Source: Candidatus Zixiibacteriota bacterium (lineage in GTDB: Bacteria; Zixibacteria; MSB-5A5; GN15; FEB-12). Taken from it: a stretch of DNA of 64,000 bases. Numbering within the stretch: the stretch's first letter is position 1; every line of letters begins with the position of its first letter. Positions 27,285-36,023 of the stretch are shown here, piece after piece. A program made the position numbers and the translations under genes. The notes beneath the pieces were generated by a model that saw nothing but the letters and a program-made list of their open reading frames with translations, had not been told where the DNA came from and did not search any database. The DNA lies in contig JBFMDV010000023.1 of the NCBI GenBank assembly GCA_040753875.1, positions 62,001-126,000 on the forward strand, read 5' to 3'.

Positions 27285-28418
27285 TCATTGAAGCGCTCTG
27301 GCGTGGCACTGGTCGCATCCTTCACCGAACTTGCCGGCTACCGGATCCCAGGCCAACGCAAATGCCTTGTCACTCCCATGCGCTTTATGGCAGGACAGGC
27401 AAAACACACCATTCAGATCCGGGTCGACAACCGTGGCAGACGCATAATCAGCCGCGAAGTGGTTGACGAACCGAAGGCGTGGTGTCGACAGGAAGCCTGC
27501 GCCTGTACCGCCGGACCAGTGAGCCGGGTCAGTCGTCCCACGCGGCTCACCCTGTGTGATATTATTGGTCGAACCGCGCTCCGAATCGTAGGTCGGGTGC
27601 AGGTTGTGAATACCGTTTCCGTTCGGATCTATGTAATAGCTCCCCGAAAACACATGGTGACAATCGGTACACATATTGGTAACCTCCCGCACCGTCGAGA
27701 TGCCGGGATTACCATATCCGATGTTCTGCGATTCATACTTCTGCATACCAGTAGCACCGGCGTTCGTGTACAGCCCGAAATCCGGCTCACCGCCGGGCCA
27801 AGAGGCCCATTGGAGATTTCGAGCCTTGGCGTTACCGTGCGGATTGTGGCAATCGATACACGTCACTGACGCAGTCGCAAACGAGCCGACGAAATGGCAC
27901 CGGTAGCAAAGGTCGTTGGGGTCTGAACTCAGACCATATTCGAGCTTATGGCCACGCGGATTGTCTTCGTTTGCAGAAGCAAAGAAACCGCCGGCACGAT
28001 CGCTCAACCCATTAACATCAGCCCCGACCACGTCAGGAATGCCGGCGAAGCCGTCGTGACACGTCAGGCACAACGCCACCGGGTCGGCGGCCTTAAGCAA
28101 ATGTGGTGAAGGCGTAAAGCTCTGCGGGAACGGTCCAAACGGATCGGGCACGAGAGCGCCGTCGGTCGGGTGCTGAGTGCTGGCGTGCATGACGTGACAC
28201 TGCGAGCAATACAGCGTGGCACCGTTGTGGTAGACATCTCCGGCATCATGAGCACCTAATGTCATGGCGGGTTGACGCGCGGAGGCGCCGCCGGGGTGCA
28301 AAAGAGATCGGGCGGCATTTATATCAGTAAAGCCGTCGGCAAGCGTCGTGACGGAGCCCAGAACAAAACAGACCAGGGCGAACGATGCGAATGCAGTACG
28401 CCGTAGGTGTTTTTCCAT
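27285..28418 (-). CDS. Secreted heptahaem cytochrome c
   Basis: The 377-residue protein has a signal peptide (AFASFALVCFVLGSVTTLA) and seven CXXCH motifs (CSQCH, CLTCH, CYRCH, CIDCH, CTDCH, CLSCH, CDQCH). The order of motifs and linkers (CSQCHVMHAS, then LLKAADPVALCLTCHDG, then CIDCHNPHG, then FCLSCHKAHG, ending CDQCHARAL) matches the two hexahaem cytochromes at 28525 and 36020, so the three are paralogues. There are no membrane helices. A role as a periplasmic or extracellular electron carrier is inferred. It is separated from the upstream cytochrome by a terminator. Confidence 0.9.
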   Translation of the reverse strand: MEKHLRRTAFASFALVCFVLGSVTTLADGFTDINAARSLLHPGGASARQPAMTLGAHDAGDVYHNGATLYCSQCHVMHASTQHPTDGALVPDPFGPFPQSFTPSPHLLKAADPVALCLTCHDGFAGIPDVVGADVNGLSDRAGGFFASANEDNPRGHKLEYGLSSDPNDLCYRCHFVGSFATASVTCIDCHNPHGNAKARNLQWASWPGGEPDFGLYTNAGATGMQKYESQNIGYGNPGISTVREVTNMCTDCHHVFSGSYYIDPNGNGIHNLHPTYDSERGSTNNITQGEPRGTTDPAHWSGGTGAGFLSTPRLRFVNHFAADYASATVVDPDLNGVFCLSCHKAHGSDKAFALAWDPVAGKFGEGCDQCHARALQ

Positions 28419-28449
28419 ACTTGCCTCAGTCTCCGAATTGTTGTCGTTT

Positions 28450-28487
28450 CAAGAAAAGGGAAGGAGAGGGTTGGCCTCTCCTTCCTT
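28450..28487 (-). terminator. Intrinsic terminator of the hexahaem cytochrome gene
   Basis: A perfect 11-bp stem, GGAAGGAGAGG (28459-28469) with CCTCTCCTTCC (28475-28485), is followed on the minus strand by TTTTCTT. Confidence 0.88.
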
Positions 28488-28524
28488 GAGAGTAAAATCT
28501 CAGACTACAAAACCGGTCGGTCGA

Positions 28525-29562
28525 TTACAGACCCCGGGTATGGCACTGCTGGCACAGGTTCTTGTATGCCGTGCCGTCGCCGTTCTCACCGAGATCGGCA
28601 GCGCCTGCCGCGAAGATAAGGCCGTACGAATTCTGGTTGCCATGCCCTTTGTGGCACGAGAAGCAGCTCGGAGTCAGGTCTGTCGGAGCGCCGACCCACG
28701 GCGTGCCGTACGTTCCCCAGTTGCCGGAAGCGCTCATCATCTTCACACGATAGGCTAGACCTGCGTAGCGGTTCAGGAAACTCGTGCTCGATAGATCAGC
28801 ATCGGCGGTGGGGTGACGCAGCCACTCGGTGCCATCGTTCATGTTGGCATCTGTCGACGTGCCATGGAAGTTGGTGTGGCACTGCTTGCAGAAGCCGGCA
28901 TAATTAGAGCCGTTGGTGATCGGCTCGTTGAAATCGACGTTGTTTATATCGTAGTGATCGCCGCCCATGGCATTGCTGCGCTCGAAGACGTCCTTAGCGA
29001 GGTCGTTCGTTCCGACGGCATAGCTGACGCCAGGAGCGGTCGACGCCGGGTAGAGGACATATGAACTCAGGTTGCGATAAGAGCCCTTCGGATCAACAGC
29101 CGACGATATCGGTGTACGGCCGTGCACGGTGTGGCAGTCGGCGCAGTTGAGACCGTTGGCGTTGGCCCAGGTGCCGCCCGGGGCGGTCGCCATGCTGCCA
29201 AGGGTGTGGCCAGTAGCGTCGAAGTACGGCGACGTGTTGTCGCGGTTCAGAGCACCGCCCAAACGACCAGAGGTCGGAACAACACCGCCGTTGGCCGTCA
29301 GGACGTCGGGAGCAAAGCTGCTTCCGTCGTGACAAGACAGGCACAGGTCATTGATGTCGTTGCGCAGCAGGTACTCATAGGGACCGGCGGTTCCGAGAGG
29401 AGTGGTGATACCGCCGCCATTGGCGTTGTAGCCGTGGCTGGTGCTGTAGTGCATCACATGGCACTCTTCGCACGCCAGGGTGCTTCCCTTGTGGTAATCA
29501 CCGGCCATAGCCAGTCCGGCGAGGGCCACGAGGGCAATTCCGATTGCGAATAGCTTTTTCAT
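28525..29562 (-). CDS. Secreted hexahaem cytochrome c
   Basis: The 345-residue product has a signal peptide (MKKLFAIGIALVALAGLAMA) and six CXXCH motifs spread along the chain, separated by long glycine/asparagine/serine-rich linkers rather than packed. Extra histidines (HKGSTLACEECHVMHYSTSH, GHTLG) can serve as distal haem ligands. It forms its own transcription unit: a palindromic operator lies about 220 nt upstream and a strong terminator follows. Size, haem number and secretion resemble extracellular filament cytochromes such as OmcS in general design, but I see no sequence proof of filament formation. Confidence 0.9.
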   Translation of the reverse strand: MKKLFAIGIALVALAGLAMAGDYHKGSTLACEECHVMHYSTSHGYNANGGGITTPLGTAGPYEYLLRNDINDLCLSCHDGSSFAPDVLTANGGVVPTSGRLGGALNRDNTSPYFDATGHTLGSMATAPGGTWANANGLNCADCHTVHGRTPISSAVDPKGSYRNLSSYVLYPASTAPGVSYAVGTNDLAKDVFERSNAMGGDHYDINNVDFNEPITNGSNYAGFCKQCHTNFHGTSTDANMNDGTEWLRHPTADADLSSTSFLNRYAGLAYRVKMMSASGNWGTYGTPWVGAPTDLTPSCFSCHKGHGNQNSYGLIFAAGAADLGENGDGTAYKNLCQQCHTRGL

Positions 29563-29989
29563 ACGTGTTACCTTTTTGATACCTCAAAAAATGGCAAGTT
29601 GCGTTGACAAGTAGTCACATCAAGATGTGTGATGTTTCCGGTGATCCTCCTTTCGCCGCGAAGCAGATGAGTATTTCTGACCTTAAGAATTGGCTGGATT
29701 GGATAAATGAATCGAGTGTAGAAATTGGCTACCGAAAGGGCCAAAGAGGTCAATGAACGCCGTTCTTTGCAACGGGCCATATTGTGATATTCTTCACAAG
29801 CCGTCATACTCTATTGGCCTATTCCTGCGTTTTTCCTGGGGTGTCGCCGCAGCAACTATACCCCATAACTATGGTCGAAAAATACCCAAAAGACGAAAGT
29901 TGTCAAGAATAATCTTTGATTATTTTATCTATTTTTAGTCTACTATTCGGTAGGGAATTAAGGGGTTGTGTTCCAATAAAGTACCGGCG
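29563..29989. other. Intergenic region holding the hexahaem gene control site
   Basis: This 427-nt stretch is AT-richer than its surroundings and has no credible gene; the open frame 29568-29807 lacks a start site and family features. It contains the operator at 29782-29799 and, near the minus-strand 5' end of the cytochrome gene, a small CACATC/GATGTG hairpin. A weak hairpin at 29982-29998 overlaps the end of the propeller gene and may end the nine-gene operon. Confidence 0.5.
29782..29799 (-). promoter_or_regulatory. Palindromic operator upstream of the hexahaem cytochrome
   Basis: TTGTGATATTCTTCACAA has both half-sites of TTGTGA-N6-TCACAA exactly. It is the best copy of the motif in the window and matches both Rex and CRP/HcpR consensus forms. 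Confidence 0.65.
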
Positions 29990-30955
29990 CTACCGGTATT
30001 CGAATTTCTGCACCCGCGCGCCCACTTTCTCGACCACGAAGACGATATTCCGGCCGTCGGACGCTATCCCCGATGGGTACCGGTATTCGCCGAGATTGTA
30101 TCCGAATCCCCCGACTTCCGAAATGAAGTTCCCCTTGGCATCAATCACTTTCACGATCTGGCGCAGCGCGTCGCAGAACCACAGCAGCGGAGTTCCGGAA
30201 CTATCGACAGTTACCGTGATTCCCCCGGGGAGAGAAAAATCGGTCTTTTCAACCTCGTGGGCTCCAAATCCGCTCAGATACGCGCCTGATGTATCGAACA
30301 CTTTGATGGCCGGCTTGGCCAGAAGGTCGGTCAGGTAAAGCCTACCCTGGAACTCGGCTATAGCCAGCAGGGTCGTGAAGTCTGATTCACCGGGGCCTTT
30401 CCGACCGATCTTTCGTTTCAACAGGAAGTCCTGATCCAGAACAAGGATTGTCTGGAGGTCACCACCGACCACCACATAGAGGTTGTCCCTATCGTCGACG
30501 GCCAGGGCGTCACAGGTGAGCCGAAGGGTGGTGTCGCCGATGAGCTGGTTCGGGAACACGCGCTGGAGCGGCTCACCACGGAAATCCAGTACATCGATGA
30601 ACTGGGCCAGATTGTCGAGGAGGATTATCTCGCCCCGGCTGTTCGTGACGACCGCCTTAGGTTCGCCGGGCACAAGGCGGTCCGAATCCCGGGACGGGAC
30701 GAAATGTCGAAACGCGAACTTTGGGATGAGATTCTCATCGTAAATGATCACCTGGTTGTGACCACCATCACAGACGAACAACTCCCGTGCCTGGCGGTCG
30801 AAATACGCGGAGCCGGCGCCGCGAAGGGAAGCCCCGCTGCCGTCGTCAAGGGCAATGGCCGTGACGGAGACACGGTCGCGGAAATCCTGTGCCGACAAGC
30901 CGGCAGGAAGCGCATACAGCAGGACGACAATCGCAAGAGATTTCAACGCAGACAT
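29990..30955 (-). CDS. Secreted NHL-type beta-propeller protein
   Basis: The 321-residue protein starts at ATG 30955, 2 nt after the upstream lipoprotein stop; a longer frame to 31120 has no signal sequence. After a signal peptide (LAIVVLLYALPAGLSAQ) come about six blade-like repeats of the kind xFDRQARELFVCDGGHNQV and YPSGIASDGRNIVFVVE. These propellers usually bind partners; no catalytic residues are evident. It is the last gene of the nine-gene cytochrome operon, so a structural or docking role in that complex is the natural inference. Confidence 0.82.
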   Translation of the reverse strand: MSALKSLAIVVLLYALPAGLSAQDFRDRVSVTAIALDDGSGASLRGAGSAYFDRQARELFVCDGGHNQVIIYDENLIPKFAFRHFVPSRDSDRLVPGEPKAVVTNSRGEIILLDNLAQFIDVLDFRGEPLQRVFPNQLIGDTTLRLTCDALAVDDRDNLYVVVGGDLQTILVLDQDFLLKRKIGRKGPGESDFTTLLAIAEFQGRLYLTDLLAKPAIKVFDTSGAYLSGFGAHEVEKTDFSLPGGITVTVDSSGTPLLWFCDALRQIVKVIDAKGNFISEVGGFGYNLGEYRYPSGIASDGRNIVFVVEKVGARVQKFEYR

Positions 30956-30957
30956 AT

Positions 30958-31548
30958 TTACTGTTTGGCGAACGCGGCTGAGAACTTGACGACAGCATCG
31001 GAGACCATCGACCGGGCCAGATTGTCGGCAGAACGGACCGCCCCGAGACCGAATACAACCTCGCCTTTGTCCCCGCTGCCATTCGCGACACCCACCCAAA
31101 TGGTCTTCCCGGTGCTGCATTCTATGAGGCGGGTATTAAACGAGACCTGAGGTGTCCGGCCGAGATAGGTGTTTTCGAATTCATCATATTCGAGCACCGA
31201 CCCGGTGAGCAGGTAATCCAGGTTGAGCAGAGATGCGACGCTGTCAATCTGCTCGTTGGTGATCAAGGCAGCGGAGCGAACCCGGAGTTTTCGCAGCACG
31301 TCGAAGGACTGACCATAGGGGACAGTTTCGTAGCGCGGGTTGGCGGTCATCAACGAATGAAAATAATCGGTCACCTTGACCCCAGCTTTTTCCTTGCCGC
31401 TGAGATTCTCAAACGGCAGGATGGCTATGCGCGGGTGAACCGGCTTGGCCGGTTGAACGATCCTGCGCGCTGTTAGCGAAGAGGAGCAACCGAACGTCAG
31501 CAGCCCGGCCAGGGCCGCAGTGGCGAAAAATACCGTGTGTCTTGTCAT
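30958..31548 (-). CDS. TolB/CsgG/FlgO-like outer-membrane lipoprotein, copy 2
   Basis: The 196-residue product has a lipobox (LTFGC at about residue 21) and then IAILPFENLSG, the opening strand of the TolB-N/CsgG/FlgO group of periplasmic domains. ALITNEQIDSVASLLNLDYLLTGSV and a C-terminal GKTIWVGVANG strand continue the fold. It resembles the neighbouring lipoprotein at 31561 in length and pattern, which suggests duplication. CsgG-type proteins can oligomerise at the outer membrane. Here it probably accompanies the adjacent beta-barrel. Confidence 0.8.
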   Translation of the reverse strand: MTRHTVFFATAALAGLLTFGCSSSLTARRIVQPAKPVHPRIAILPFENLSGKEKAGVKVTDYFHSLMTANPRYETVPYGQSFDVLRKLRVRSAALITNEQIDSVASLLNLDYLLTGSVLEYDEFENTYLGRTPQVSFNTRLIECSTGKTIWVGVANGSGDKGEVVFGLGAVRSADNLARSMVSDAVVKFSAAFAKQ

Positions 31549-31560
31549 GAGCGACCTCGT

Positions 31561-32148
31561 TTACTTCAGAGTGGCGGCAAATGATGCGGCCGCTTCTCGG
31601 CACACCTTGGCCGTCATCTCGCCGAGCGTGTGAGTCTCGCCGAACGAGAAGATGGGGAATTTGGGCCCGCCTTTCCGCGTGATGTCTTCGCTCCACACCA
31701 CTTGTCCGGACTGACAATCGATGAAGCGGATGGTGACCGAGACAAGCGGAAACTCTTCCTGGCCCGAACGGACCATGCTAAAGTCCTTGACGGCTCCGAC
31801 GAACAGTCCCTGCACCTTGGTCACTTCGCCGATCGATTTTACCTCTTCGGCGGTGAGTCCGTCGAGCCAATTGGTGCGGTCCTCTTTCACGATCTGCCGT
31901 ATGGCGCGCACGAAATCCCCCATCGTGGCCACCTGAACTTTGCCACTGATTAGCAGCTCGGTGACCCATCCGGCGGTGACTTTGTCAGAGGCACTGCGGT
32001 CGGCGGACAGGTTCGAGAACGGTACCACACCGACATTGGTGTAGAAACCGAAATCGGCCTCTTCGTTGACATACGTACGGGATCCGGCGCAACCGACGAG
32101 CGGTACGGCCAGCGCCAACAGCATCAGACAAACAGGTGATCGTTTCAT
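31561..32148 (-). CDS. TolB/CsgG-like outer-membrane lipoprotein, copy 1
   Basis: The 195-residue product has a signal peptide with lipobox LVGC and the segment VGVVPFSNLSADRSASDKVT, comparable to CsgG/TolB-N domains. ITKVQGLFVGAVKDF-like strands and DCQSGQVVWSEDITRKGG follow, close in layout to the downstream lipoprotein. It begins 18 nt after the beta-barrel gene. Lipid anchoring plus position suggests an outer-membrane accessory of the electron conduit; there is no haem motif in it. Confidence 0.8.
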   Translation of the reverse strand: MKRSPVCLMLLALAVPLVGCAGSRTYVNEEADFGFYTNVGVVPFSNLSADRSASDKVTAGWVTELLISGKVQVATMGDFVRAIRQIVKEDRTNWLDGLTAEEVKSIGEVTKVQGLFVGAVKDFSMVRSGQEEFPLVSVTIRFIDCQSGQVVWSEDITRKGGPKFPIFSFGETHTLGEMTAKVCREAAASFAATLK

Positions 32149-32166
32149 TCCATATATCCCAGAAAA

Positions 32167-33879
32167 CTACACTTGAATATTCAGTATGGTTTGCAGCGAC
32201 CTGTTGGTCGTCGCGCCGACGGTAAGGCTCGGCGACTTCGTATACAAGTACGAGATCGACAAGGTCGTGCGGCGACTCAGGTACATAATCATCTGCGCGT
32301 TGACGCTCTGAGGGCGGAGCGTCGATCTCTGAAGGACGGTTGGGACGCCGACCAGTTCTTCACGGATCTGTTCCTGCCGGTTCACGGATACGTACATGCT
32401 GAACGCATGCCGAAACGCGTAACTCACATATCCCGTCAGCGAGCCGGTTTTGGTACGGATCGCGGCATTATACGTCGAGTAAATGTAGGTGATATTGACG
32501 TTGATGTTGCTCTCCGGTATGTACGTGACCCCGGCATTGTAACTCTGGGAGTAGCTGTGGCCGAGCCGCAACCGGCTCCCCTGATACAAGGCGCTATAGG
32601 CGAAGCGTGCCTCGGTGGCTCGCGACAGGTTCATGCGGGTGTCGATGCCTCCCGTCATTTGGTAGCGCTGGTTCGGATCGACCGGATCGCTGTTGTGCGT
32701 CAGGGAAGCATCAAGATACGTCTTCATGTAATTGTACGGTCCCATAACCAGGGAACCGTAGTAGGTGTCGAGTGAGTACTGTCCGCGGGAAGTGGTGGAA
32801 TCATCGGCCAGCTGGAGAACGCGGTCGGACTGCTGGAAGACGGTTCGGGTTACCGAGAACCGGGTGTCCACTCCGTTGCGGAGATACCTCGTCATATGGG
32901 ACGAAAACGCGACATACTCCGTGATCTGATTGCGTCCGCTCTCAGTACCGAGTTGATATCCCTTGGTCAGGTCAAACGAAAGATAGCCGGTCGGCGCGAC
33001 ACTCAGCTGACCTGCGAAGATCTCGTTTCGATAATCTCGTGATATCACAACCTGCTCGGTGCGAAAGAACCGCCCGGAGTAACTGGCGTTGCCGTTGAAC
33101 TTGAGCAGCGTGGGCGACGAGTACATGGCGCTGACGGCATGCGTGCGGGATTTGATGCTGAGGAGGTCGTTGTCGTACCGCCGTGTGGTATAGAGACTAT
33201 ACGAAGTATTTATGGTCCCTAAACGGACCGCCGACTTGCTGTAACCGACTGTCGAGCTGAGGGTCCGCGTGTGGTTATCGGTACCGCCTCCTTGCAGGAA
33301 GGAAGCTTTCAACGAGTTGAAGCTGGCTTGATAGGAGAGTCCGTGGTACAGATAGCTGCTTTGCATGACCAGATTGCTGGACCGTGCGTCGCGCGTGTAA
33401 ATGTACCCCTCATACCAGTTTCGGTTCGACGTATAGGTCATCCCGAAGGATGGCCAGTTGGTGTAGCTCGTAGATAAGGAGCTTCTCCAATCCCGGAAGT
33501 GCTGATAGAACAGCCTCGTACCGGCAGCATCAGTCACCAGGCGTCGATACGGTGAGTAACTGGAAGAGATGGTATAACCAAAGCTCCGCAGGTCCAGATA
33601 GAAGATGGGGCGAAACTCGTGATAACTGGAAAAGGAGTATTCTCGCCGGTTCAGGTTCATGCCGAGCCTGAGCTGATTCTTGGTAAACAGGGCATCCTCG
33701 TAATTGAGGATCGCCGATTCCTGCGTCAGATCATCTGTTCGAGTCTTGAACCCCAGGCTATCGGGCGATGTCTCCCGGAGGCGCTGGTAGGAGAAACTCA
33801 GGTTTCCATACAAGCGATCGCCGAGCGCCGATGTTCCAACCACGCATAGCAAAGCCACCAGAATACCAGACCGGAACAT
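32167..33879 (-). CDS. Outer-membrane beta-barrel (porin-like) of the cytochrome operon
   Basis: The 570-residue protein has a signal peptide (GILVALLCVVGTSALG) and then, end to end, alternating aromatic/polar strands such as NLSFSYQRLRE, SFGYTISSSYSPY and NINVNITYIYSTYNAAIR, with roughly two dozen candidate strands and no globular domain. This is what MtrB-, OmbB- or ExtI-like porins of porin-cytochrome conduits look like, although I cannot show homology from memory. There is no CXXC motif at the N-terminus as in MtrB. Its ATG overlaps the stop of the multihaem gene by 1 nt, so the porin and cytochrome are translationally linked. Confidence 0.85.
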   Translation of the reverse strand: MFRSGILVALLCVVGTSALGDRLYGNLSFSYQRLRETSPDSLGFKTRTDDLTQESAILNYEDALFTKNQLRLGMNLNRREYSFSSYHEFRPIFYLDLRSFGYTISSSYSPYRRLVTDAAGTRLFYQHFRDWRSSLSTSYTNWPSFGMTYTSNRNWYEGYIYTRDARSSNLVMQSSYLYHGLSYQASFNSLKASFLQGGGTDNHTRTLSSTVGYSKSAVRLGTINTSYSLYTTRRYDNDLLSIKSRTHAVSAMYSSPTLLKFNGNASYSGRFFRTEQVVISRDYRNEIFAGQLSVAPTGYLSFDLTKGYQLGTESGRNQITEYVAFSSHMTRYLRNGVDTRFSVTRTVFQQSDRVLQLADDSTTSRGQYSLDTYYGSLVMGPYNYMKTYLDASLTHNSDPVDPNQRYQMTGGIDTRMNLSRATEARFAYSALYQGSRLRLGHSYSQSYNAGVTYIPESNINVNITYIYSTYNAAIRTKTGSLTGYVSYAFRHAFSMYVSVNRQEQIREELVGVPTVLQRSTLRPQSVNAQMIMYLSRRTTLSISYLYTKSPSLTVGATTNRSLQTILNIQV

Positions 33880-36023
33880 TAGTAATCCTCGCCGTTCGGG
33901 TGGTGGCAGTTGGCAAAGCAGGTGTTGTTACTGGCGTTCTTCACCCGCCATCCTTTCAGATAGCCGCCCGTAAGGAATCGCGGTGGCTGAGTGCCCGGCG
34001 TGGCTGCACAGGACGGATAGGTAAAGCTGTAACCGTGGATCCGGCCGATCCCCGAGTTGTTGTCACACGCGGGTAGCTGGTCAGTGTCATATATCCCAGC
34101 ATGACAACCGCGACAGGCCATCGTGTTCTGACCCGAACCTGACGGGGAGTTGTGAGGACCTTCAGTGTGTTCTGGGAACCGGGAATTCTGCGCGTTATTC
34201 GTGTACACATTGATGTCGTGACAGCGCCCGCAGAAATTCCGTTGCGAGGTCGCGAAGTTCGGATTCGGCGTGACTTCGCGGAAATAGGTCTCTTCCAGGA
34301 GCATCCCGCTGTTAACGCTCCCGTGACCGCTCGTTTCATGACAGTCGAAGCAACTGATCAGGTCGTGGGTGGTCTGGTTGAATGGCGGAAGCATCAGCGG
34401 CGTGAAATTGTTGGCCGAGCTTGGAATGGTGTACGGATTCACGCCGCGAACCACGACAGGATGGGAAGTGGTGTTACCGGCTGCGAATTGCGCAGCGACA
34501 TTGATGACCGTAGCCTGAGGATCCGAAAACGGCGCCAACGCACTGCCTCCCGGCACCTGAGCCAGAGGAGAGACGGCACCATCGGCATCGTGACATTTCA
34601 GGCAGAACTGGTTCTGAACATCGGTCACCCACGGCTCCAAGAAGGACGAGGACAACTCACGTGTGAAGGAAAGGAATCCCGGCAGAGGGAAACCCGTGTC
34701 CGGATTTCGCAGGTCCACCTGGCCGTTGGCGTGATAGGTCTGATCCGGGGAACCGTTGGCCGGAGATCCCTCGGCATGGCATACGATGCAGTCGCGATTG
34801 GTGATTGTCCCGTTCTGGCCAATGCGTATACCATGATGGCTTGCGAGTCCGAACTCCGGTACGACCGGACGTCTCCCTGCACGCGTGGTGGAGTGGCAAC
34901 TGATACAGTCACCGCCGGGGCTCGGGTTGTGCACGTTGTTGCTCGTGGGGGTCGTATAGTCGCTGCCATGGCAGCTATAGCAGTGAGTCGTGGAGGAAGA
35001 CTGATGAGCGCCGACCGTCGACGGCAGCGGCGCCAGAGTCAACCCCTCGACTGCTCCGCCAAATTGCATATCGGAAGACCGGTGGCAACCGAAGCAGAAT
35101 CGACGAGCCTGAACCGAATCAGTACGGATCGCGGTAAGACCGGCCCAGCCGGACCGTTCATCGCTCAACAGGAAGCCGTTTGGGCCGGCTCCGGCATTGC
35201 CGATACTTCCGTGTGGGTTATGGCAGTCGTAGCAGGGGAGTCGGGCGCCGGACGGCACATATCCGCCTCCGGTCGTGACACCGTGGCCGCTCGACATGCC
35301 GGGATTGACGGAGCGATCGTAGTAATAGGCGATGTTGCGCGAGGCGTCATCCATTCCCGTGGGACCATTGACGTTGTGACACGAGAGGCAAAGCGTGAAA
35401 TTGTCGGCGGCAGTGCCGAGTTGAGAACCGACTATACCGAGGTGTGTGGAGTCAAGCATGTCGTGCAAGGAGGAGCCGCCGTGAACATCATGGCAGTTGT
35501 CACATGCGCCGCGACCGTAGACATCTTTGATCGGCATGTCCGGATCGGCATAGTGCGTCGAGCTAAGCGCATCCTCCCAGATACTGCGCCCGGGCCACCT
35601 GACGAGATTGTTGAGTCCCGGCGTCCGCACACCTCCGGCATTGTATTCGAAATATCCCGGATCGGCGGAACCGACCGGCATACGATCGGATTCCTGTGCC
35701 GGATAGCCGCTCGAAGCACCGGCAGGCCGGTCGGCGTGGCAGCCTCCGAGCGATGCGCTGAAGCATAGTTCGTTCGAATTTTCTCTGAACAGTCCATACG
35801 GTTGCGCATTGCCGTCATCGTGCGAGGAATGACACTGAGCGCAACTTCCGCGCGGATAGTCATTGACTCTGAGCACACCCGTGGTCTGCGATCCATGCGG
35901 TGACAGATAGTAATCCCCGGCGCCTGCCAACGCCGCCGAAACGGCAACGGTCAGGAGTCCGGCCGGCCACCAACGCTGTAGGTAATTTCCAAATGCACTC
36001 ATGATCGCAAACCGGTCTGTCAT
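33879..36023 (-). CDS. Large multihaem cytochrome c (12 CXXCH plus atypical sites)
   Basis: The 714-residue protein has a signal segment (WWPAGLLTVAVSAALAGAG), twelve canonical CXXCH motifs, one CX3CH (CFANCH near the C-terminus) and a CX7CH (CFSASLGGCH near residue 90) that may or may not bind haem. Linkers are long and Gly/Asn/Ser-rich. The chosen ATG overlaps the upstream gene as ATGA; an ATG at 36002 is an alternative. Downstream it overlaps the beta-barrel gene. By analogy to MtrA- or OmaB-type partners it could be the haem wire threading that barrel, but 12-14 haems in a protein this long could also be an external cytochrome. Confidence 0.88.
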   Translation of the reverse strand: MTDRFAIMSAFGNYLQRWWPAGLLTVAVSAALAGAGDYYLSPHGSQTTGVLRVNDYPRGSCAQCHSSHDDGNAQPYGLFRENSNELCFSASLGGCHADRPAGASSGYPAQESDRMPVGSADPGYFEYNAGGVRTPGLNNLVRWPGRSIWEDALSSTHYADPDMPIKDVYGRGACDNCHDVHGGSSLHDMLDSTHLGIVGSQLGTAADNFTLCLSCHNVNGPTGMDDASRNIAYYYDRSVNPGMSSGHGVTTGGGYVPSGARLPCYDCHNPHGSIGNAGAGPNGFLLSDERSGWAGLTAIRTDSVQARRFCFGCHRSSDMQFGGAVEGLTLAPLPSTVGAHQSSSTTHCYSCHGSDYTTPTSNNVHNPSPGGDCISCHSTTRAGRRPVVPEFGLASHHGIRIGQNGTITNRDCIVCHAEGSPANGSPDQTYHANGQVDLRNPDTGFPLPGFLSFTRELSSSFLEPWVTDVQNQFCLKCHDADGAVSPLAQVPGGSALAPFSDPQATVINVAAQFAAGNTTSHPVVVRGVNPYTIPSSANNFTPLMLPPFNQTTHDLISCFDCHETSGHGSVNSGMLLEETYFREVTPNPNFATSQRNFCGRCHDINVYTNNAQNSRFPEHTEGPHNSPSGSGQNTMACRGCHAGIYDTDQLPACDNNSGIGRIHGYSFTYPSCAATPGTQPPRFLTGGYLKGWRVKNASNNTCFANCHHPNGEDY

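Noticed and set aside
29563-29989. Cyclic-di-GMP (GEMM) riboswitch before the hexahaem cytochrome
   Set aside because: Such switches precede some cytochrome genes, but the conserved GEMM core is absent here.
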